In this document: positions 27,224 through 37,619 of the stretch, piece after piece
How positions within the stretch are numbered: position 1 is the first letter of the stretch
Layout: every line of letters starts with the position of its first letter
Assembly: GCF_022346615.1 (NCBI RefSeq)
Contig: NZ_JAKRNS010000002.1
Location: 62,001 to 126,000, forward strand
DNA: 64,000 nucleotides
Direction: 5' to 3'
From: Staphylococcus sp. ACRSN
GTDB lineage: Bacteria; Bacillota; Bacilli; Staphylococcales; Staphylococcaceae
Translations under genes and position numbers: made by a program
The notes under the pieces: model-generated
Seen by the model: the letters and a program-made list of their open reading frames with translations, nothing else
Told to the model about the DNA's origin: nothing
Database searches by the model: none

Positions 27224-27978
27224 CTTATTGGAATACCTCCTTGGGACATTGTTTGTTTGATTTCGTTTACGGTCGTTTCTTTATCATGCAATATACTTGC
27301 AGCAAGACCAGCAGATACGTCTGTTTGTTTAAATAAATCAACAAAGTGATCGGGCTTGCCACCACCACCAGAAGCAATGATAGGTATATTTACTAATTCT
27401 TCAATTGCATGCAGGTGTGTTACATCAAATCCTTGTTTCATTCCATCATGTGTCATGCTTGTGATTAGTAATTCGCCAGCGCCTAGAGCTTCAACTTGTT
27501 GGACCCAGTCATATACTCTGACATCGGTACGCTGTTTACCACCATGTGTATAGCAAAAGTAATCTTCCAATTCACTGTCGTAGTTACTATCAATAGCAAT
27601 ACAGATACATTGACTACCAAATTTTTCGCTTGCTTCTTTAATAAATTCTGGATGCTTTAAGGCACTTGAATTTAATGATACTTTATCTGCACCGTGATTT
27701 AATAGATTTGAAATATCATCTAGCGTTGAAATGCCACCGCCAACAGTGAGTGGGATGAATAATTTTTCGGCTGTTTCTTCAATAACGTCTAATACCAGGT
27801 CGTGACCTGCCTCGGTACGTGAAATATCTAGGAAAACCAATTCATCAGCGCCTTGCTCATTATAATAAAGGGCGTAGTCTACTGGATTGCCAATATCACG
27901 CAATCCTTTGAACTGAATCCCTTTAACAACGCGTCCATCTTTTACATCTAAACAGGGTATAATACGTTTCTTTATCAT
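27220..27978 (-). CDS. hisF: Imidazole glycerol phosphate synthase cyclase subunit
   Basis: The TIM-barrel cyclase that joins ammonia from HisH to PRFAR, yielding imidazole glycerol phosphate and AICAR. The 252 residues have both catalytic aspartates, D11 in [12 protein letters not shown] and D130 in CIAIDSNYD, and the phosphate-binding loops VGGGI and IASGGGG. ATG overlaps the hisA stop by four bases and its own stop overlaps hisIE the same way, indicating translational coupling with HisH, HisA and HisIE in one transcript. Confidence 0.97.
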   Translation of the reverse strand: MIKKRIIPCLDVKDGRVVKGIQFKGLRDIGNPVDYALYYNEQGADELVFLDISRTEAGHDLVLDVIEETAEKLFIPLTVGGGISTLDDISNLLNHGADKVSLNSSALKHPEFIKEASEKFGSQCICIAIDSNYDSELEDYFCYTHGGKQRTDVRVYDWVQQVEALGAGELLITSMTHDGMKQGFDVTHLHAIEELVNIPIIASGGGGKPDHFVDLFKQTDVSAGLAASILHDKETTVNEIKQTMSQGGIPIR

Positions 27979-28679
27979 GATAAACCCTCCCAGAAGTTCG
28001 GATCGTGAGCTGCCTTTCCTACAATTGCGGCATGAACACCTAGTGTTTCAAGTTGAGCTATATCTTGTTGATGACGTATACCGCCAGATGCCACAACGTG
28101 TTTATTCGTTGCTTCAACGAGTTGCCCAGTAATTTCAAAGTTAGGACCTGACAATTTACCATCTTTTGATATATCGGTATATATTATGCCACCAAGAGGT
28201 AGATCATTGATTTGATTGACTAAATCAAATAAATCCAGTTGTGCATCTTGTTCCCAACCATTAATCTTTACTTCGCGACGGTAAGCGTCGACGGATAAGT
28301 ATAAACGATTTGGATATTTTTGTGCCATTTCGGTTAACCATTCTAAATCTTGAATTCCTTTAGTACCAATAATACAAAAGTCGATATTATCATCAAAGTA
28401 GTGTTGGATTGTGGATTCACTTCGAATACCACCACCAACTTCCATCGGTTTATCGGTTAAATTTCTTAATGTTTTAATATAGTCTTGTTCTATAGATGAT
28501 TGGTTTTTTGCACCGATTAAATCAACAATATGAATTCGATCAACACACTGAAACTGATTGTAAAATTGTATACTTTCTTCAGCAGTTCGAGTCATCTTCT
28601 CTTCTGAATCATATTTTCCTTCTGTCAATCTCACACTTGTAGCATTGATTAAATCAATTGCTGGCCATAATTTGATCAT
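27975..28679 (-). CDS. hisA: ProFAR isomerase (phosphoribosylformimino-5-aminoimidazole carboxamide ribotide isomerase)
   Basis: Fourth step of histidine synthesis, the Amadori-type isomerisation of ProFAR to PRFAR. It is a TIM barrel of 234 residues with the catalytic pair D9 ([19 protein letters not shown] region) and D131 (LSVDAYRRE), and phosphate loops VGGGIRSE and VASGGIRH. It starts 26 bases inside the end of hisH, which is common for this pair, and overlaps hisF by four bases. Confidence 0.97.
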   Translation of the reverse strand: MIKLWPAIDLINATSVRLTEGKYDSEEKMTRTAEESIQFYNQFQCVDRIHIVDLIGAKNQSSIEQDYIKTLRNLTDKPMEVGGGIRSESTIQHYFDDNIDFCIIGTKGIQDLEWLTEMAQKYPNRLYLSVDAYRREVKINGWEQDAQLDLFDLVNQINDLPLGGIIYTDISKDGKLSGPNFEITGQLVEATNKHVVASGGIRHQQDIAQLETLGVHAAIVGKAAHDPNFWEGLS

Positions 28680-29250
28680 TTAAGAAACCGCCTTTCAGAG
28701 CTTGGTTTAATATTGCTAGTCCATCTTCACCACTTTTTTCTGGATGGAATTGAATGCCAATATAATGTCTATGTTGAACAATAGCAGGTATTTGCGTACC
28801 ATATTCGGCATGAGCAACTACAAATTGAGACATTTCAGCTTGGTAAGAATGAACAAAGTATACATCATTCGTTAATTGTTGTTGATTACTGATTAGGTTA
28901 TTCCAACCTAGATGTGGTACAGGATAGGGTGTGTCGATAGGGACAATTTTACCAGGAATTAGCTTTAATCCTGACACATTACCTTCTGCACTCCAATCAA
29001 ATAATAATTGCATACCTAAACAAATACCGATGATAGGTTTGTTATGAATTGCTTTTAAAATAGAATCTAAACCACGCTGTTCTATTGCACGCATAGCATC
29101 TTTAAAGTGTCCTACACCAGGAAGGATGACTAATTCTGCAGCTTCAATTTCACTTTGTTTATCAGTTAAAATAGCCTCATAACCCAAATGTTTTACAGCA
29201 CGTTGTACATTCCGAATATTTCCCAGTCCATAATCTATAATAGCAATCAT
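28654..29250 (-). CDS. hisH: Imidazole glycerol phosphate synthase glutaminase subunit
   Basis: Class I glutamine amidotransferase that feeds ammonia to HisF. The triad is complete: C77 in [10 protein letters not shown], and H169 and E171 in [12 protein letters not shown]. It begins [15 protein letters not shown], the family start, and has GVGHFKDAM for the oxyanion region. Length of 198 residues is normal. It overlaps hisB by four bases at its start and hisA by 26 bases at its end. Confidence 0.97.
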   Translation of the reverse strand: MIAIIDYGLGNIRNVQRAVKHLGYEAILTDKQSEIEAAELVILPGVGHFKDAMRAIEQRGLDSILKAIHNKPIIGICLGMQLLFDWSAEGNVSGLKLIPGKIVPIDTPYPVPHLGWNNLISNQQQLTNDVYFVHSYQAEMSQFVVAHAEYGTQIPAIVQHRHYIGIQFHPEKSGEDGLAILNQALKGGFLNDQIMASN

Positions 29251-29825
29251 TCAATCACACCCTTAGATGAAGGAATACCGTCATAGTCATTTTGTGATAA
29301 TGCATCTTTAAGTGCTCTAGCAAAGGACTTAAAAATACTTTCTATTTCATGATGTGTATTACCGCCACGTAATAAATCAATATGTGTTGTTAGACGTGCA
29401 TTGATAACTAATGCATGGAAAAATTCTTCTACTAATTCTGTATCAAAAGTGCCGACTTTTTCTTTACTAAATTCGGCATTAAATGATAGATATGGTCGAC
29501 CACTTATGTCGACAACGCTTCGAGATAGTGTTTCATCCATAGGGATATAACTATGGCCGTAACGCTTGAATGTTGTACGATCTTTGACCATTTCTAATAA
29601 TAATTGGCCTAAAACGATACCAATATCTTCTGTTACGTGATGGTCATCTACTTCAGTATCTCCATTTGCTTCGATTTGAATCGATAGCTGACTATGAAAG
29701 CTAAAGAGGGTCAACATATGGTCTAAAAAGCCAACACCTGTATTGATATTACTTTGGCTAGCATCATCTGCAAGTGTAATATTTAATTGGGTTTCTGCAG
29801 TATTACGCTTTTTTTGATAAGTCAT
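29247..29825 (-). CDS. hisB: Imidazoleglycerol-phosphate dehydratase
   Basis: Dehydrates imidazole glycerol phosphate to imidazole acetol phosphate using two manganese ions. It is the monofunctional 192-residue form, lacking the phosphatase domain of the E. coli protein. Metal-binding motifs are DDHHVTEDIG and, late, THHEIESIFKSFARAL; GFLDHML is near the start. It starts 23 bases within the end of hisC and overlaps hisH by four. No separate histidinol phosphatase gene is in the operon, so that step must be encoded elsewhere. Confidence 0.97.
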   Translation of the reverse strand: MTYQKKRNTAETQLNITLADDASQSNINTGVGFLDHMLTLFSFHSQLSIQIEANGDTEVDDHHVTEDIGIVLGQLLLEMVKDRTTFKRYGHSYIPMDETLSRSVVDISGRPYLSFNAEFSKEKVGTFDTELVEEFFHALVINARLTTHIDLLRGGNTHHEIESIFKSFARALKDALSQNDYDGIPSSKGVIE

Positions 29826-30807
29826 ATTGAATCCTCCAGTTTTTAATAATTTCTGCTAATTGATCTAATTGCTCATTTGTTGCGATAGAATAACGCACAT
29901 AATCAGACATCTTTGGCTCATCATATAATCGCGGTAAGAAACCGTGTGCCTGTATGTATTCACCCAAACTATGTGCAGCTTCTCCTTTAGTTAAAACGAA
30001 ATTGGTCGCAGAGGGATAAATTTTAATAATATCTGAGACTTCATTTTTAAAGATATCACGTAATTTTAAAGCTAGTTTACGCTGTGCTTCAATAAAGCTA
30101 GCAGTCATTTCACTATGCTCAAACATATAAATAGCGATATATAAAGTGATTGTATTTAATGGATAAGGATGCTCGATACGTTGAATCCGTTTTATTGTTT
30201 CTTCAGTACCTATTAGTACACCTAAACGTAATCCCGCAATACCAAAGGCTTTGGATAAAGTTCGCATTTGTAATATATGTGATTCTAATTCAATATCATA
30301 AGCTTCACCAAAGTCTAAATAGGCCTCATCAATAACGAAATAGCCGCCGATAGCTTTCATTTTATCCGCTATCGTATTTAAAAAAGATAATGTATATTGA
30401 TGGCCGGTAGGGTTATGCGGATTACTCATGATAAAAAATGATGGGCGGACTTCATCAATTCTGTTTAAAATCGTATCTAGTTTAAATGTTAAGTCATCTT
30501 CAGCGTCTACAAATTCAATAGGTCTATCAACTTGACCTGCGTAAGCTTGATACATAAAGAAGTCTGGATTTAGCGTTAAAGCAGGTCCTTCTGGCATAAT
30601 TAGCATTAATTTTTGAATCAACTCGTCTGATCCATTACCCGCTGTGATTTGTGTAGGCTTTAAATTAAAATAATTAGCATAAGCTTGCTTAAAGCGATTA
30701 TATTCGTCATCAGGATAAAAATTAAATGTTGCTTGTTGAATGATTTCGGCAAGCTGCTCATTTGATAATGGACGAAGTGGACTTTCATTTTTGTTAATTC
30801 TTATCAT
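29803..30807 (-). CDS. hisC: Histidinol-phosphate aminotransferase
   Basis: PLP-dependent transaminase converting imidazole acetol phosphate and glutamate to histidinol phosphate. Fold type I features: GNGSDELI for the phosphate, SNPHNPTG, VIDEAYLDF and the PLP lysine K186 in TLSKAFGIAGLRLG. The closing VRYSIAT carries the substrate-binding arginine. Length is 334, slightly shorter than many relatives, with no obvious missing element. ATG lies five bases after the hisD stop. Confidence 0.96.
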   Translation of the reverse strand: MIRINKNESPLRPLSNEQLAEIIQQATFNFYPDDEYNRFKQAYANYFNLKPTQITAGNGSDELIQKLMLIMPEGPALTLNPDFFMYQAYAGQVDRPIEFVDAEDDLTFKLDTILNRIDEVRPSFFIMSNPHNPTGHQYTLSFLNTIADKMKAIGGYFVIDEAYLDFGEAYDIELESHILQMRTLSKAFGIAGLRLGVLIGTEETIKRIQRIEHPYPLNTITLYIAIYMFEHSEMTASFIEAQRKLALKLRDIFKNEVSDIIKIYPSATNFVLTKGEAAHSLGEYIQAHGFLPRLYDEPKMSDYVRYSIATNEQLDQLAEIIKNWRIQYDLSKKA

Positions 30808-30812
30808 GGCAC

Positions 30813-32066
30813 TTACTCCTTCGTTGTTCGGACTTTAATAGATTGTTCATGGTTATATAATGCTTCTTGATGCGCGAGTGTTCGCGCTGCCGTTTCTATA
30901 TTATTAAATGTAGATTCAGTTAAATTAATAACAGAATGGCGTGTAAGGAAGTCATTAACTGATAATCCATTTGTAAATCGTGCTGTTTGATTAGTAGGTA
31001 ATACATGACTTGGACCAGCGACATAATCTCCAATAACTTCAGGAGAATAATAGCCTAAAAATAATGCGCCGACATAGCGTACTTTATTTAAGTACTCCTG
31101 AGGATTAACTGTTTGTATTGAAGCATGTTCTGGTGCGATTTGATTCATTACATCACTTGCTTCATTTTTATTCGCAACTGCAATTAAAAAGTGATTGTTT
31201 TTTAGGCTGGCTGCTACAATTGGTTGACGTTCTACCGTACGTAAACGTTGTTGGATAGTGCTTTCTAAATGTTCTAAAACTTCACGATTTTCGCTAATAA
31301 CAAAAGTTCTCGCCATTTCATCGTGTTCAGCTTGAGCAAAGACATCATAAGTTATAGCATTTAAATCTGCTGTCTCATCAATGATTAAAGCTATTTCACT
31401 AGGTCCTGCGATTTGGTCAATGCCAACTTGACCATAGAGATACTTTTTAGCATACGCTACATATTGATTGCCAGGACCGACAATTTTATCGACTTTTGGT
31501 ATAGTTTCAGTTCCATATGCCAAAGCTGCGATACTTTGTGCACCACCAACTTGAAAGACATTATCTACACCAGCAATATAGCAAGCGGCAAGTACGACAT
31601 CAGGTAGGCCATTTTTTTGAGGTGGTGTAACAACTGTGATGTCTGAGACACCTGCAACTTTTGCTAATGTGACCGTCATCAATACAGTTGATGGGTAACT
31701 TGCTTTTCCACCCGGAACGTAGACACCTACACGTTCTAAGGGATGGTACATTTCATAACATTCTTCTGTACCTTGTTTATCTGACCATTTTATAGATGTT
31801 TGATAAGCTTTGATTCGGTCGTGACTTGTGTTTAATGCATCACGAAGAGATTCATCTATATTATTATATGCTGTTTCTAAATCACTATATGGTATTTTAA
31901 GGTTTTCTATTTCAACACCATCTAATTTTGCATTATAAGATTTAAGGGCGGCATCACCTGATGTTTTGACTGTATCACAGATATCTTTAACTACAGGGTA
32001 CAAATCTTCATTGAGTGCCGATTGGCTTAAATAGTCATTGAGAAACGTTGTTTTATCTATTATCAA
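30813..32066 (-). CDS. hisD: Histidinol dehydrogenase
   Basis: Zinc enzyme that oxidises histidinol to histidine in two NAD-dependent steps, ending the pathway. Signatures visible include [27 protein letters not shown], the [10 protein letters not shown] loop, AQAEHDEMA and the catalytic IAPEH. The open frame could start at an ATG further upstream, but that would overlap hisG by over 50 bases; TTG at 32066, seven bases after GGAGGTG, gives 417 residues, MIIDKTTFL at the start and a 14-base overlap with hisG. I prefer that TTG start. Confidence 0.95.
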   Translation of the reverse strand: MIIDKTTFLNDYLSQSALNEDLYPVVKDICDTVKTSGDAALKSYNAKLDGVEIENLKIPYSDLETAYNNIDESLRDALNTSHDRIKAYQTSIKWSDKQGTEECYEMYHPLERVGVYVPGGKASYPSTVLMTVTLAKVAGVSDITVVTPPQKNGLPDVVLAACYIAGVDNVFQVGGAQSIAALAYGTETIPKVDKIVGPGNQYVAYAKKYLYGQVGIDQIAGPSEIALIIDETADLNAITYDVFAQAEHDEMARTFVISENREVLEHLESTIQQRLRTVERQPIVAASLKNNHFLIAVANKNEASDVMNQIAPEHASIQTVNPQEYLNKVRYVGALFLGYYSPEVIGDYVAGPSHVLPTNQTARFTNGLSVNDFLTRHSVINLTESTFNNIETAARTLAHQEALYNHEQSIKVRTTKE

Positions 32067-32670
32067 TGAGTGACACCTCCAATGTTTGAATAAATGAATC
32101 AATTTCATTTGATTTTTTAAAATAGGCTTCTTTATTGGTAATTAATTTTGCATTAATATTTTTTAATGTTTCTTTTTCTACTAAACCATTTGATTTTAAT
32201 GTCGTTCCAGTTTGTACGATGTCGACAATACCGTCTACCATATCGACTAAACAAGCGAGTTCGATAGAACCAGAAAGTTTAACCAATTCTACATCCAATC
32301 CCTGTGATTCAAAATAAGTTTTTGCAGTTTTAGTATAAGAAGTAGCTACTTTTTTAAACTGAGTTGTTTCAGGTTTAGCAGCTAGTGCAAAATGACATTC
32401 ACCAAAAGGTAAATCTAGTAAATTATTGATTGTATAATTGCCTTCCTCTAATATGTCACTACCAACAATTCCAACGTCTGCAACACCTTGTTCTACATAA
32501 ATAGGGACATCGCTACCTTTGACTAAAACAAATTGTATATCATCCACAGAAATTAATAATTGACGCTCTCTTTGTTCTAACGCATCTGCTAATTTTTGTT
32601 CATCTATATCATATAAATAAGCAATAAAGCTCTTTAATAAACGTCCTTTTGCTAAGGCTACGGTAAGCAT
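32053..32670 (-). CDS. hisG: ATP phosphoribosyltransferase, short form
   Basis: First committed step: ATP plus PRPP to PR-ATP. At 205 residues it is the short HisG type that lacks the C-terminal histidine-sensing domain and works as a complex with HisZ, whose gene is just upstream. Motifs: [12 protein letters not shown] at the start, [13 protein letters not shown], and the PRPP loop [19 protein letters not shown] ribosome binding site is well placed. The gap from hisZ is 21 bp. Confidence 0.96.
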   Translation of the reverse strand: MLTVALAKGRLLKSFIAYLYDIDEQKLADALEQRERQLLISVDDIQFVLVKGSDVPIYVEQGVADVGIVGSDILEEGNYTINNLLDLPFGECHFALAAKPETTQFKKVATSYTKTAKTYFESQGLDVELVKLSGSIELACLVDMVDGIVDIVQTGTTLKSNGLVEKETLKNINAKLITNKEAYFKKSNEIDSFIQTLEVSLIDNR

Positions 32671-32691
32671 AATTTTCTCTCCTTCTTATTT

Positions 32692-33507
32692 TTATAGTAT
32701 AAATCCAAGTCCAAAACCTTCTAATTCACCTTTATAAAATCCACCTGTTAACTGTTTAGATTTGTTGTTTTTTAGGTGACAACGCATAAATGCACCTTTG
32801 TAATAAGAACGAGGGGCTTGAGGTGTAATATCAAGGTGAATATTTGTGATGTCGTTTGATTTAAACCATTGTTCCCAACGACGCAGTGCTTGAATTGTTT
32901 TGTGATCATATGGAAAGAGTTGGTTTAACAAGTTTAATTGTTCAGTTGTCTTTGTTGTTAATAATTGAACGACAGGATGAGCTGTTCCTAGCTGTGTTGT
33001 TAGTTCTGAAATATTACGTTCTTGAATTAAATTTAAAATCGTTTGTGTTTGTTCATTAGGAGATAATAATAAATCTATAAGTTGATAGTGTCCTAATATA
33101 ACAAAATCGATATCATCATCTAATGTTGTCTGTATAAATTTGTAAAATGTTAGAAAATCTTCTTGCATATCGCTAATTGTAGGATTGTAATGTTCTATAC
33201 CTAGTTGCGTATATACTTCGTTGTCTCTTACGATTGGTCCTGTATAGGCTACCCTTTGATATTGAGGTGGATAGTTACTGTAATAACGTAATAATTGATC
33301 GGTAAAATCATTGCGCAGTGCGTAAATATGATGATCATGTTGCCAAAAACTACGTTCAGTCATTTGTTGTAAATCGTCTTTTGTTAATGATTGCCAAGAT
33401 AATGACTCTATAAAGCTGAAATCTACAAGGTTAAAGTCATTCTCTTGAAAATGTTTTAAAAATGACAATTCATATTCTTTATTTTTTATTAGTGCAGTTG
33501 TATTCAT
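32692..33507 (-). CDS. hisZ: ATP phosphoribosyltransferase regulatory subunit
   Basis: A 271-residue paralogue of histidyl-tRNA synthetase catalytic domain without charging activity, needed for the activity and histidine feedback of short HisG. Recognisable HisRS-like parts include VAYTGPIVRD followed by the QLGIEHYNP motif. It is shorter and more diverged than in Bacillus, as usual in staphylococci. The frame extends 25 codons upstream, but ATG at 33507 follows AAAGGTGG and is preferred. It is the first gene of the operon. A plausible TTGAAT-N17-TAAAGT promoter lies on the minus strand shortly upstream. Confidence 0.88.
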   Translation of the reverse strand: MNTTALIKNKEYELSFLKHFQENDFNLVDFSFIESLSWQSLTKDDLQQMTERSFWQHDHHIYALRNDFTDQLLRYYSNYPPQYQRVAYTGPIVRDNEVYTQLGIEHYNPTISDMQEDFLTFYKFIQTTLDDDIDFVILGHYQLIDLLLSPNEQTQTILNLIQERNISELTTQLGTAHPVVQLLTTKTTEQLNLLNQLFPYDHKTIQALRRWEQWFKSNDITNIHLDITPQAPRSYYKGAFMRCHLKNNKSKQLTGGFYKGELEGFGLGFIL

Positions 33508-33885
33508 ATTGTGACCACCTTTTCCTATTTCGCTTTTACTCTCTACCGAACTAAAGTGTAATGATAAATAATACTTTAACATAGTTGTTTTTTTAATTCA
33601 ATAAATTTTCTGAAAATAACAAAATTTCAAATACTATTATTTTAAAATGATGAGAATGTTTTGTTATAAAAATACCCTAGTTTGAATAGGTGAAAACGAA
33701 TGATATAAACAAGTGAATGTCCGAAAATAGAAAGGAAAAAGTTATGTATAAAAAGGGATTGAACTAAAGCTACCATTTTATACATAACTAAGAAATAGAG
33801 GAGAATCATATTGGTTAATAACGATGATTAGGTAAAATTAACGGCCATATTATAGATGCTAATAATGATTAATATTTATATTTGA
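33508..33885. other. Intergenic region between hisZ and dsdA
   Basis: Holds the his operon promoter region on the minus strand next to hisZ. I saw no T-box element or other leader signature. A 14-base inverted repeat at 33740-33789 is described separately. Downstream of dsdA no clear T-run terminator was seen. Confidence 0.5.
33740..33789. repeat. Perfect 14-base inverted repeat
   Basis: AGTTATGTATAAAA at 33740-33753 is complementary to 33776-33789, with a 22-base loop. A seven-codon frame (MYKKGLN) with a GGAAAA-like start signal begins inside the left arm. Possibly a transcription end for dsdA without a normal T-run. Confidence 0.5.
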
Positions 33886-35187
33886 TTAATTGAGTTTTGC
33901 ACCTATTTGTAAGTATTGTGATTTTTCGTTTTCTGGTACCATATTGCCACCAGTAGACCAAATAATATGAGTTGCATGTTGCGTTTTTATGCCTGATTTT
34001 TCAGCATGTGCGATTGTTGAAGCGATACCATCGAATCCAGAAGTGGCAGAAGGTTCGATAAAGATATCTTCTGTTTCATGAAGTAATGATAAGTAACGAT
34101 ACATTTGTTTATCGTCCACTGTGAATACACCAAAAAGTAGACTGTTCATAATTTGACCAACGAGTCGAGATGGTCTTGAAACAGCTAAACCATCTGCATC
34201 TGTCCGTCCATCTAATCCAATATCTGTAACAGCTATTTTATCGTGAAGTTGCGTCATCATACCAAGTAGCATACAAGGCGCATGTGTTGGTTCGGCGAAT
34301 ATGCAGTGTACATGCGGACCTAAAATTAATTTTAGACCGAAAGTTACACCACCTGGACCGCCGCCTACACCACAAGGTAAATATACAAATAAGGGATGTT
34401 GTGCATCTACTGTAATTGAGTTAGATTCTAATTGATCTTTTAAACGAAGAGCGGCAACAGCATAGCCTAAAAATAAATCAGCTGATCCTTCATCATCTAC
34501 AAAGTGACAAGACGTATCGTGTTCAGCTAATTTTCTTCCCTCAGAGACAGCGAATTGGTAATCAGATTGATGTTCAATGACGTTCACGGCATATTGTCGG
34601 AGTAAGTCTTTTTTCCACTGACGTGCATCATGAGACATGTGGACTTCAACTGTGAAACCAAGTTTTGCACTCATAATCCCAATACTTAGCCCCAAATTTC
34701 CAGTAGAACCAACAGCTATTTTATATTGTTTAAATAAATTGCGATAGGTGTCAGTTGCTAAAATGCTATAATCATCTTTATCTGTTAAATTACCCTTTGT
34801 TTGTGCAATCTTCTCTGCGAACTTTAATACTTCATAAATACCACCTCGTGCTTTGATTGATCCTGATATGGATAGTTCGTGATCACATTTTAACCAAAGT
34901 TGGGCATGAGTATTTTCGCCAAAATGATTATGAATCTTTTGTTGCATAGCTGGGATTTGTTTTAAAGGTGATTCTATAAGTCCGTTAAGTGATGACGTTT
35001 CAGGGAATATCGTTTGAATATAGCTTGCAAAACGTGACAGTCTATCTGATGCATCTTGGATATCCGCTACTGTAAATGGAAGTGATTCATTATTACTATA
35101 ATTGGGATTATGCCAAAAAATGGGTTGATAATTCTGTAAAGATTTCATTAAAGGATTAGATTTTTGCAATTGTTCTATATTAATCAT
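33886..35187 (-). CDS. dsdA: D-serine dehydratase
   Basis: PLP enzyme (fold type II) that deaminates D-serine to pyruvate and ammonia, which detoxifies D-serine and can use it as a nutrient. The PLP lysine is K112 in [13 protein letters not shown], the phosphate loop is [13 protein letters not shown], and STGNLGLS and [17 protein letters not shown] are characteristic of the family. Length is 433 with ATG at 35187 after GAGGAGG; an ATG five codons upstream lacks that spacing. No DsdC regulator or D-serine transporter gene is adjacent. It stands between the his and ppx-ppk units. Confidence 0.94.
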   Translation of the reverse strand: MINIEQLQKSNPLMKSLQNYQPIFWHNPNYSNNESLPFTVADIQDASDRLSRFASYIQTIFPETSSLNGLIESPLKQIPAMQQKIHNHFGENTHAQLWLKCDHELSISGSIKARGGIYEVLKFAEKIAQTKGNLTDKDDYSILATDTYRNLFKQYKIAVGSTGNLGLSIGIMSAKLGFTVEVHMSHDARQWKKDLLRQYAVNVIEHQSDYQFAVSEGRKLAEHDTSCHFVDDEGSADLFLGYAVAALRLKDQLESNSITVDAQHPLFVYLPCGVGGGPGGVTFGLKLILGPHVHCIFAEPTHAPCMLLGMMTQLHDKIAVTDIGLDGRTDADGLAVSRPSRLVGQIMNSLLFGVFTVDDKQMYRYLSLLHETEDIFIEPSATSGFDGIASTIAHAEKSGIKTQHATHIIWSTGGNMVPENEKSQYLQIGAKLN

Positions 35188-35273
35188 TTTTAACCTCCTC
35201 AAGTGGATAATCGTTTACTTATTATAGCAAATATGCAATAGAAATTTGTGAATAAAGTAGGGGATAAAGTAAA

Positions 35274-35311
35274 CAATACATACCTATACTATAAGCAATA
35301 GGTATGTATTG
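35274..35311. repeat. Perfect 14-base inverted repeat between ppk and dsdA
   Basis: CAATACATACCTAT and its complement with a ten-base loop. It lies downstream of ppk and upstream of dsdA, both on the minus strand. With no T-run, it may be a ppk transcript end or an operator of dsdA. Confidence 0.5.
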
Positions 35312-35393
35312 TAGATTGGAAATATGAAACGTTGTATTGATATTTCGTGCAATTGCGTCCTTTTGAGGAAAAATGATTTGTCTATTTAATCTG

Positions 35394-37553
35394 TTATTTT
35401 TTAAATGAATTTCTTAATTTTGAAAACCAGCCATTTTTTGAAGATACTGTCATACCACTTGGTCTTGAAGCTTGTTTTTTAAGTTCTGATCCGAATTCAA
35501 TCGCTTCTTTCATTAAATAAGCTTGTGAGTTTAAAGGTGATAAATTATTTTGAATGTAGTGGTAATTACCTTCATAGTCTTGGAAGCGACCTTTTTGGTT
35601 ATCAGTTAATTGTAAGTCCATATAGTTTAATAATCTTTGTCCTATAGCCTTGTCTTCTACGGGGAACAGTATTTCTACTCTTTTTATCATATTGCGTGTC
35701 ATTGCATCTGCTGATGACAAGTAAATTTTTTCATCACCATTATTATGGAAGTAATATATACGGGAATGTTCTAAAAAACGTCCAACAATGCTTACGACTT
35801 CAATATTTTCGCTGATGCCAGGAATACCTGGTTTGAGGCAACAAATACCTCGGATTATTAATTGAACCTTAACCCCTGCACAAGAAGCTTGGAACAATTT
35901 TAAAATAATATCTTTATCTGTTAGAGAGTTCATCTTCATAATGATTTTTCCATTTCCGTGTTCTCGATGTGCTTTGATTTCACAATCAATTCTATCAATA
36001 AACACGTCTCTAATATCAAATGGTGCGACAATAATTTTATTATAGTGAGGTTTTATAGAATAACCACTCAGGTAATTGAAAAATTTTAAGGCATCATCGG
36101 CAATAGGCTTGTCAGTAGTAATGATACCCATGTCTGTATAAATTTTTGCAGTTTTATCATTGTAATTGCCTGTTCCAAGATGGACAAAAGATGTTAATTT
36201 ATTATTTATACGTTTTACAACGAGTGCGATTTTACTATGCGTTTTTAAGTTGGTCATACCATAAATTACATGACATCCCGCATCTTCTAACATTCTTGCC
36301 CAATGGACATTGTTCTCTTCGTCAAATCGTGCTTTTAATTCTACTAGTACGGTTACTTGCTTTCCTTTTTCAGCAGCTTCTTTAAGACTATTAATGATGG
36401 GGGAATCTTTACTCACTCGATATAAAGTTTGTTTAATCGCAATAGTATTAGGATCTGATGCAGCATCACGTATAAAATCTACAATAGGTTCAAAGGACTC
36501 ATATGGATGGTGGAAGAAGATATCTTGTGTTAACGATAAATCAAATATATCTTTATCACCTAGTGAACTTGGTAATTGCGGAATATACTTACTATAGGTT
36601 AGGTGACTTAATTTATGAGATAAATGGTCTACGAGCCCAAATAGCATTGTTAAATCTAATGGTCCATCTACAAAATATACTTCTTCATCTTTAACATCTA
36701 ATTGATTCATAATCCACACAATATCTTCATATGCGGCGTGTCGTCCATCTACTTCTAAACGCACAGCGCTACCACTTTTCCGTTCCTTTAAGAAACGCTC
36801 AATTTCTATCAATAAGTCTTCTGCACCTTCTTCATGTATAGATAAATCAGCATTTCGAGTGATTCTAAAGGTAAACGTATTTAACACTTCGTATCCTGTA
36901 AACAATTCATTTATAAAGTGAGTAATGATATCTTCAACCATAATAATATATTGTTTATCACCTTCGTTTAAGTAAGAAAAACGAGGTATTAATGATGGTA
37001 TTTGAACGATAGCTGAATTAATTGCATCATCTGTATCGATATCAACAAATATATTTAAACTTTTATTATTTAGTTTAGGGAATGGATGATATGCATCGAT
37101 GCCTAATGGTGTTAGTGTTGGTAAAATATTTGATTTGAATTCTACTTCTAACGCTTCCAAAAGGGAATCAGAAAGTGCTTCAGGTGTTACAATTTCAACT
37201 TGGTATTGTTTTAATTCTTCAACCAGTTCGTTATAGCGACTATATTGCATATCTACATAGCGTTTGTTTTTACTTTTAATTGCATTTAATTGTTGTCTTG
37301 GTGTGAGTTGCGCTTTATTTTCAGGCTTATCGTAACCAAGTTTGACTTGATCTTGAAGTCCGGCAACGCGGACCATGTAAAATTCATCTAAGTTAGAACT
37401 GAATATAGAAATAAAATTTAGTTGTTCTAGTAAAGGGTTATTTCTATCTTGTGCCTCTTGTAACACACGATAGTTAAAATCTAGCCAACTAAGTTCCCTG
37501 TTATTATAATACTGTGGTAAATTCAAATCTTTTTCTCCCAAATTTCTTTGCAT
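35394..37553 (-). CDS. ppk: Polyphosphate kinase 1
   Basis: Makes polyphosphate from ATP, reversibly. The 719-residue protein has the full PPK1 layout: N-terminal helical domain starting [13 protein letters not shown], head domain, and two phospholipase D-like C domains. The autophosphorylated histidine is H439 with K441 in [23 protein letters not shown] and [17 protein letters not shown] are nucleotide and polyphosphate-binding segments. The gene follows ppx with a 66-bp gap on the same strand, so synthesis and degradation of polyphosphate are probably cotranscribed. Confidence 0.96.
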   Translation of the reverse strand: MQRNLGEKDLNLPQYYNNRELSWLDFNYRVLQEAQDRNNPLLEQLNFISIFSSNLDEFYMVRVAGLQDQVKLGYDKPENKAQLTPRQQLNAIKSKNKRYVDMQYSRYNELVEELKQYQVEIVTPEALSDSLLEALEVEFKSNILPTLTPLGIDAYHPFPKLNNKSLNIFVDIDTDDAINSAIVQIPSLIPRFSYLNEGDKQYIIMVEDIITHFINELFTGYEVLNTFTFRITRNADLSIHEEGAEDLLIEIERFLKERKSGSAVRLEVDGRHAAYEDIVWIMNQLDVKDEEVYFVDGPLDLTMLFGLVDHLSHKLSHLTYSKYIPQLPSSLGDKDIFDLSLTQDIFFHHPYESFEPIVDFIRDAASDPNTIAIKQTLYRVSKDSPIINSLKEAAEKGKQVTVLVELKARFDEENNVHWARMLEDAGCHVIYGMTNLKTHSKIALVVKRINNKLTSFVHLGTGNYNDKTAKIYTDMGIITTDKPIADDALKFFNYLSGYSIKPHYNKIIVAPFDIRDVFIDRIDCEIKAHREHGNGKIIMKMNSLTDKDIILKLFQASCAGVKVQLIIRGICCLKPGIPGISENIEVVSIVGRFLEHSRIYYFHNNGDEKIYLSSADAMTRNMIKRVEILFPVEDKAIGQRLLNYMDLQLTDNQKGRFQDYEGNYHYIQNNLSPLNSQAYLMKEAIEFGSELKKQASRPSGMTVSSKNGWFSKLRNSFKK

Positions 37554-37619
37554 AAGTACTAATACACCTCGTTATAGACTGAAATCATATTTTGATAAAC
37601 ATAATTTATCATATGAATT

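Noticed and set aside
33508-33885. T-box or histidine attenuator upstream of the his operon
   Set aside because: I looked for the T-box core and for histidine codon runs on the minus strand and saw neither.
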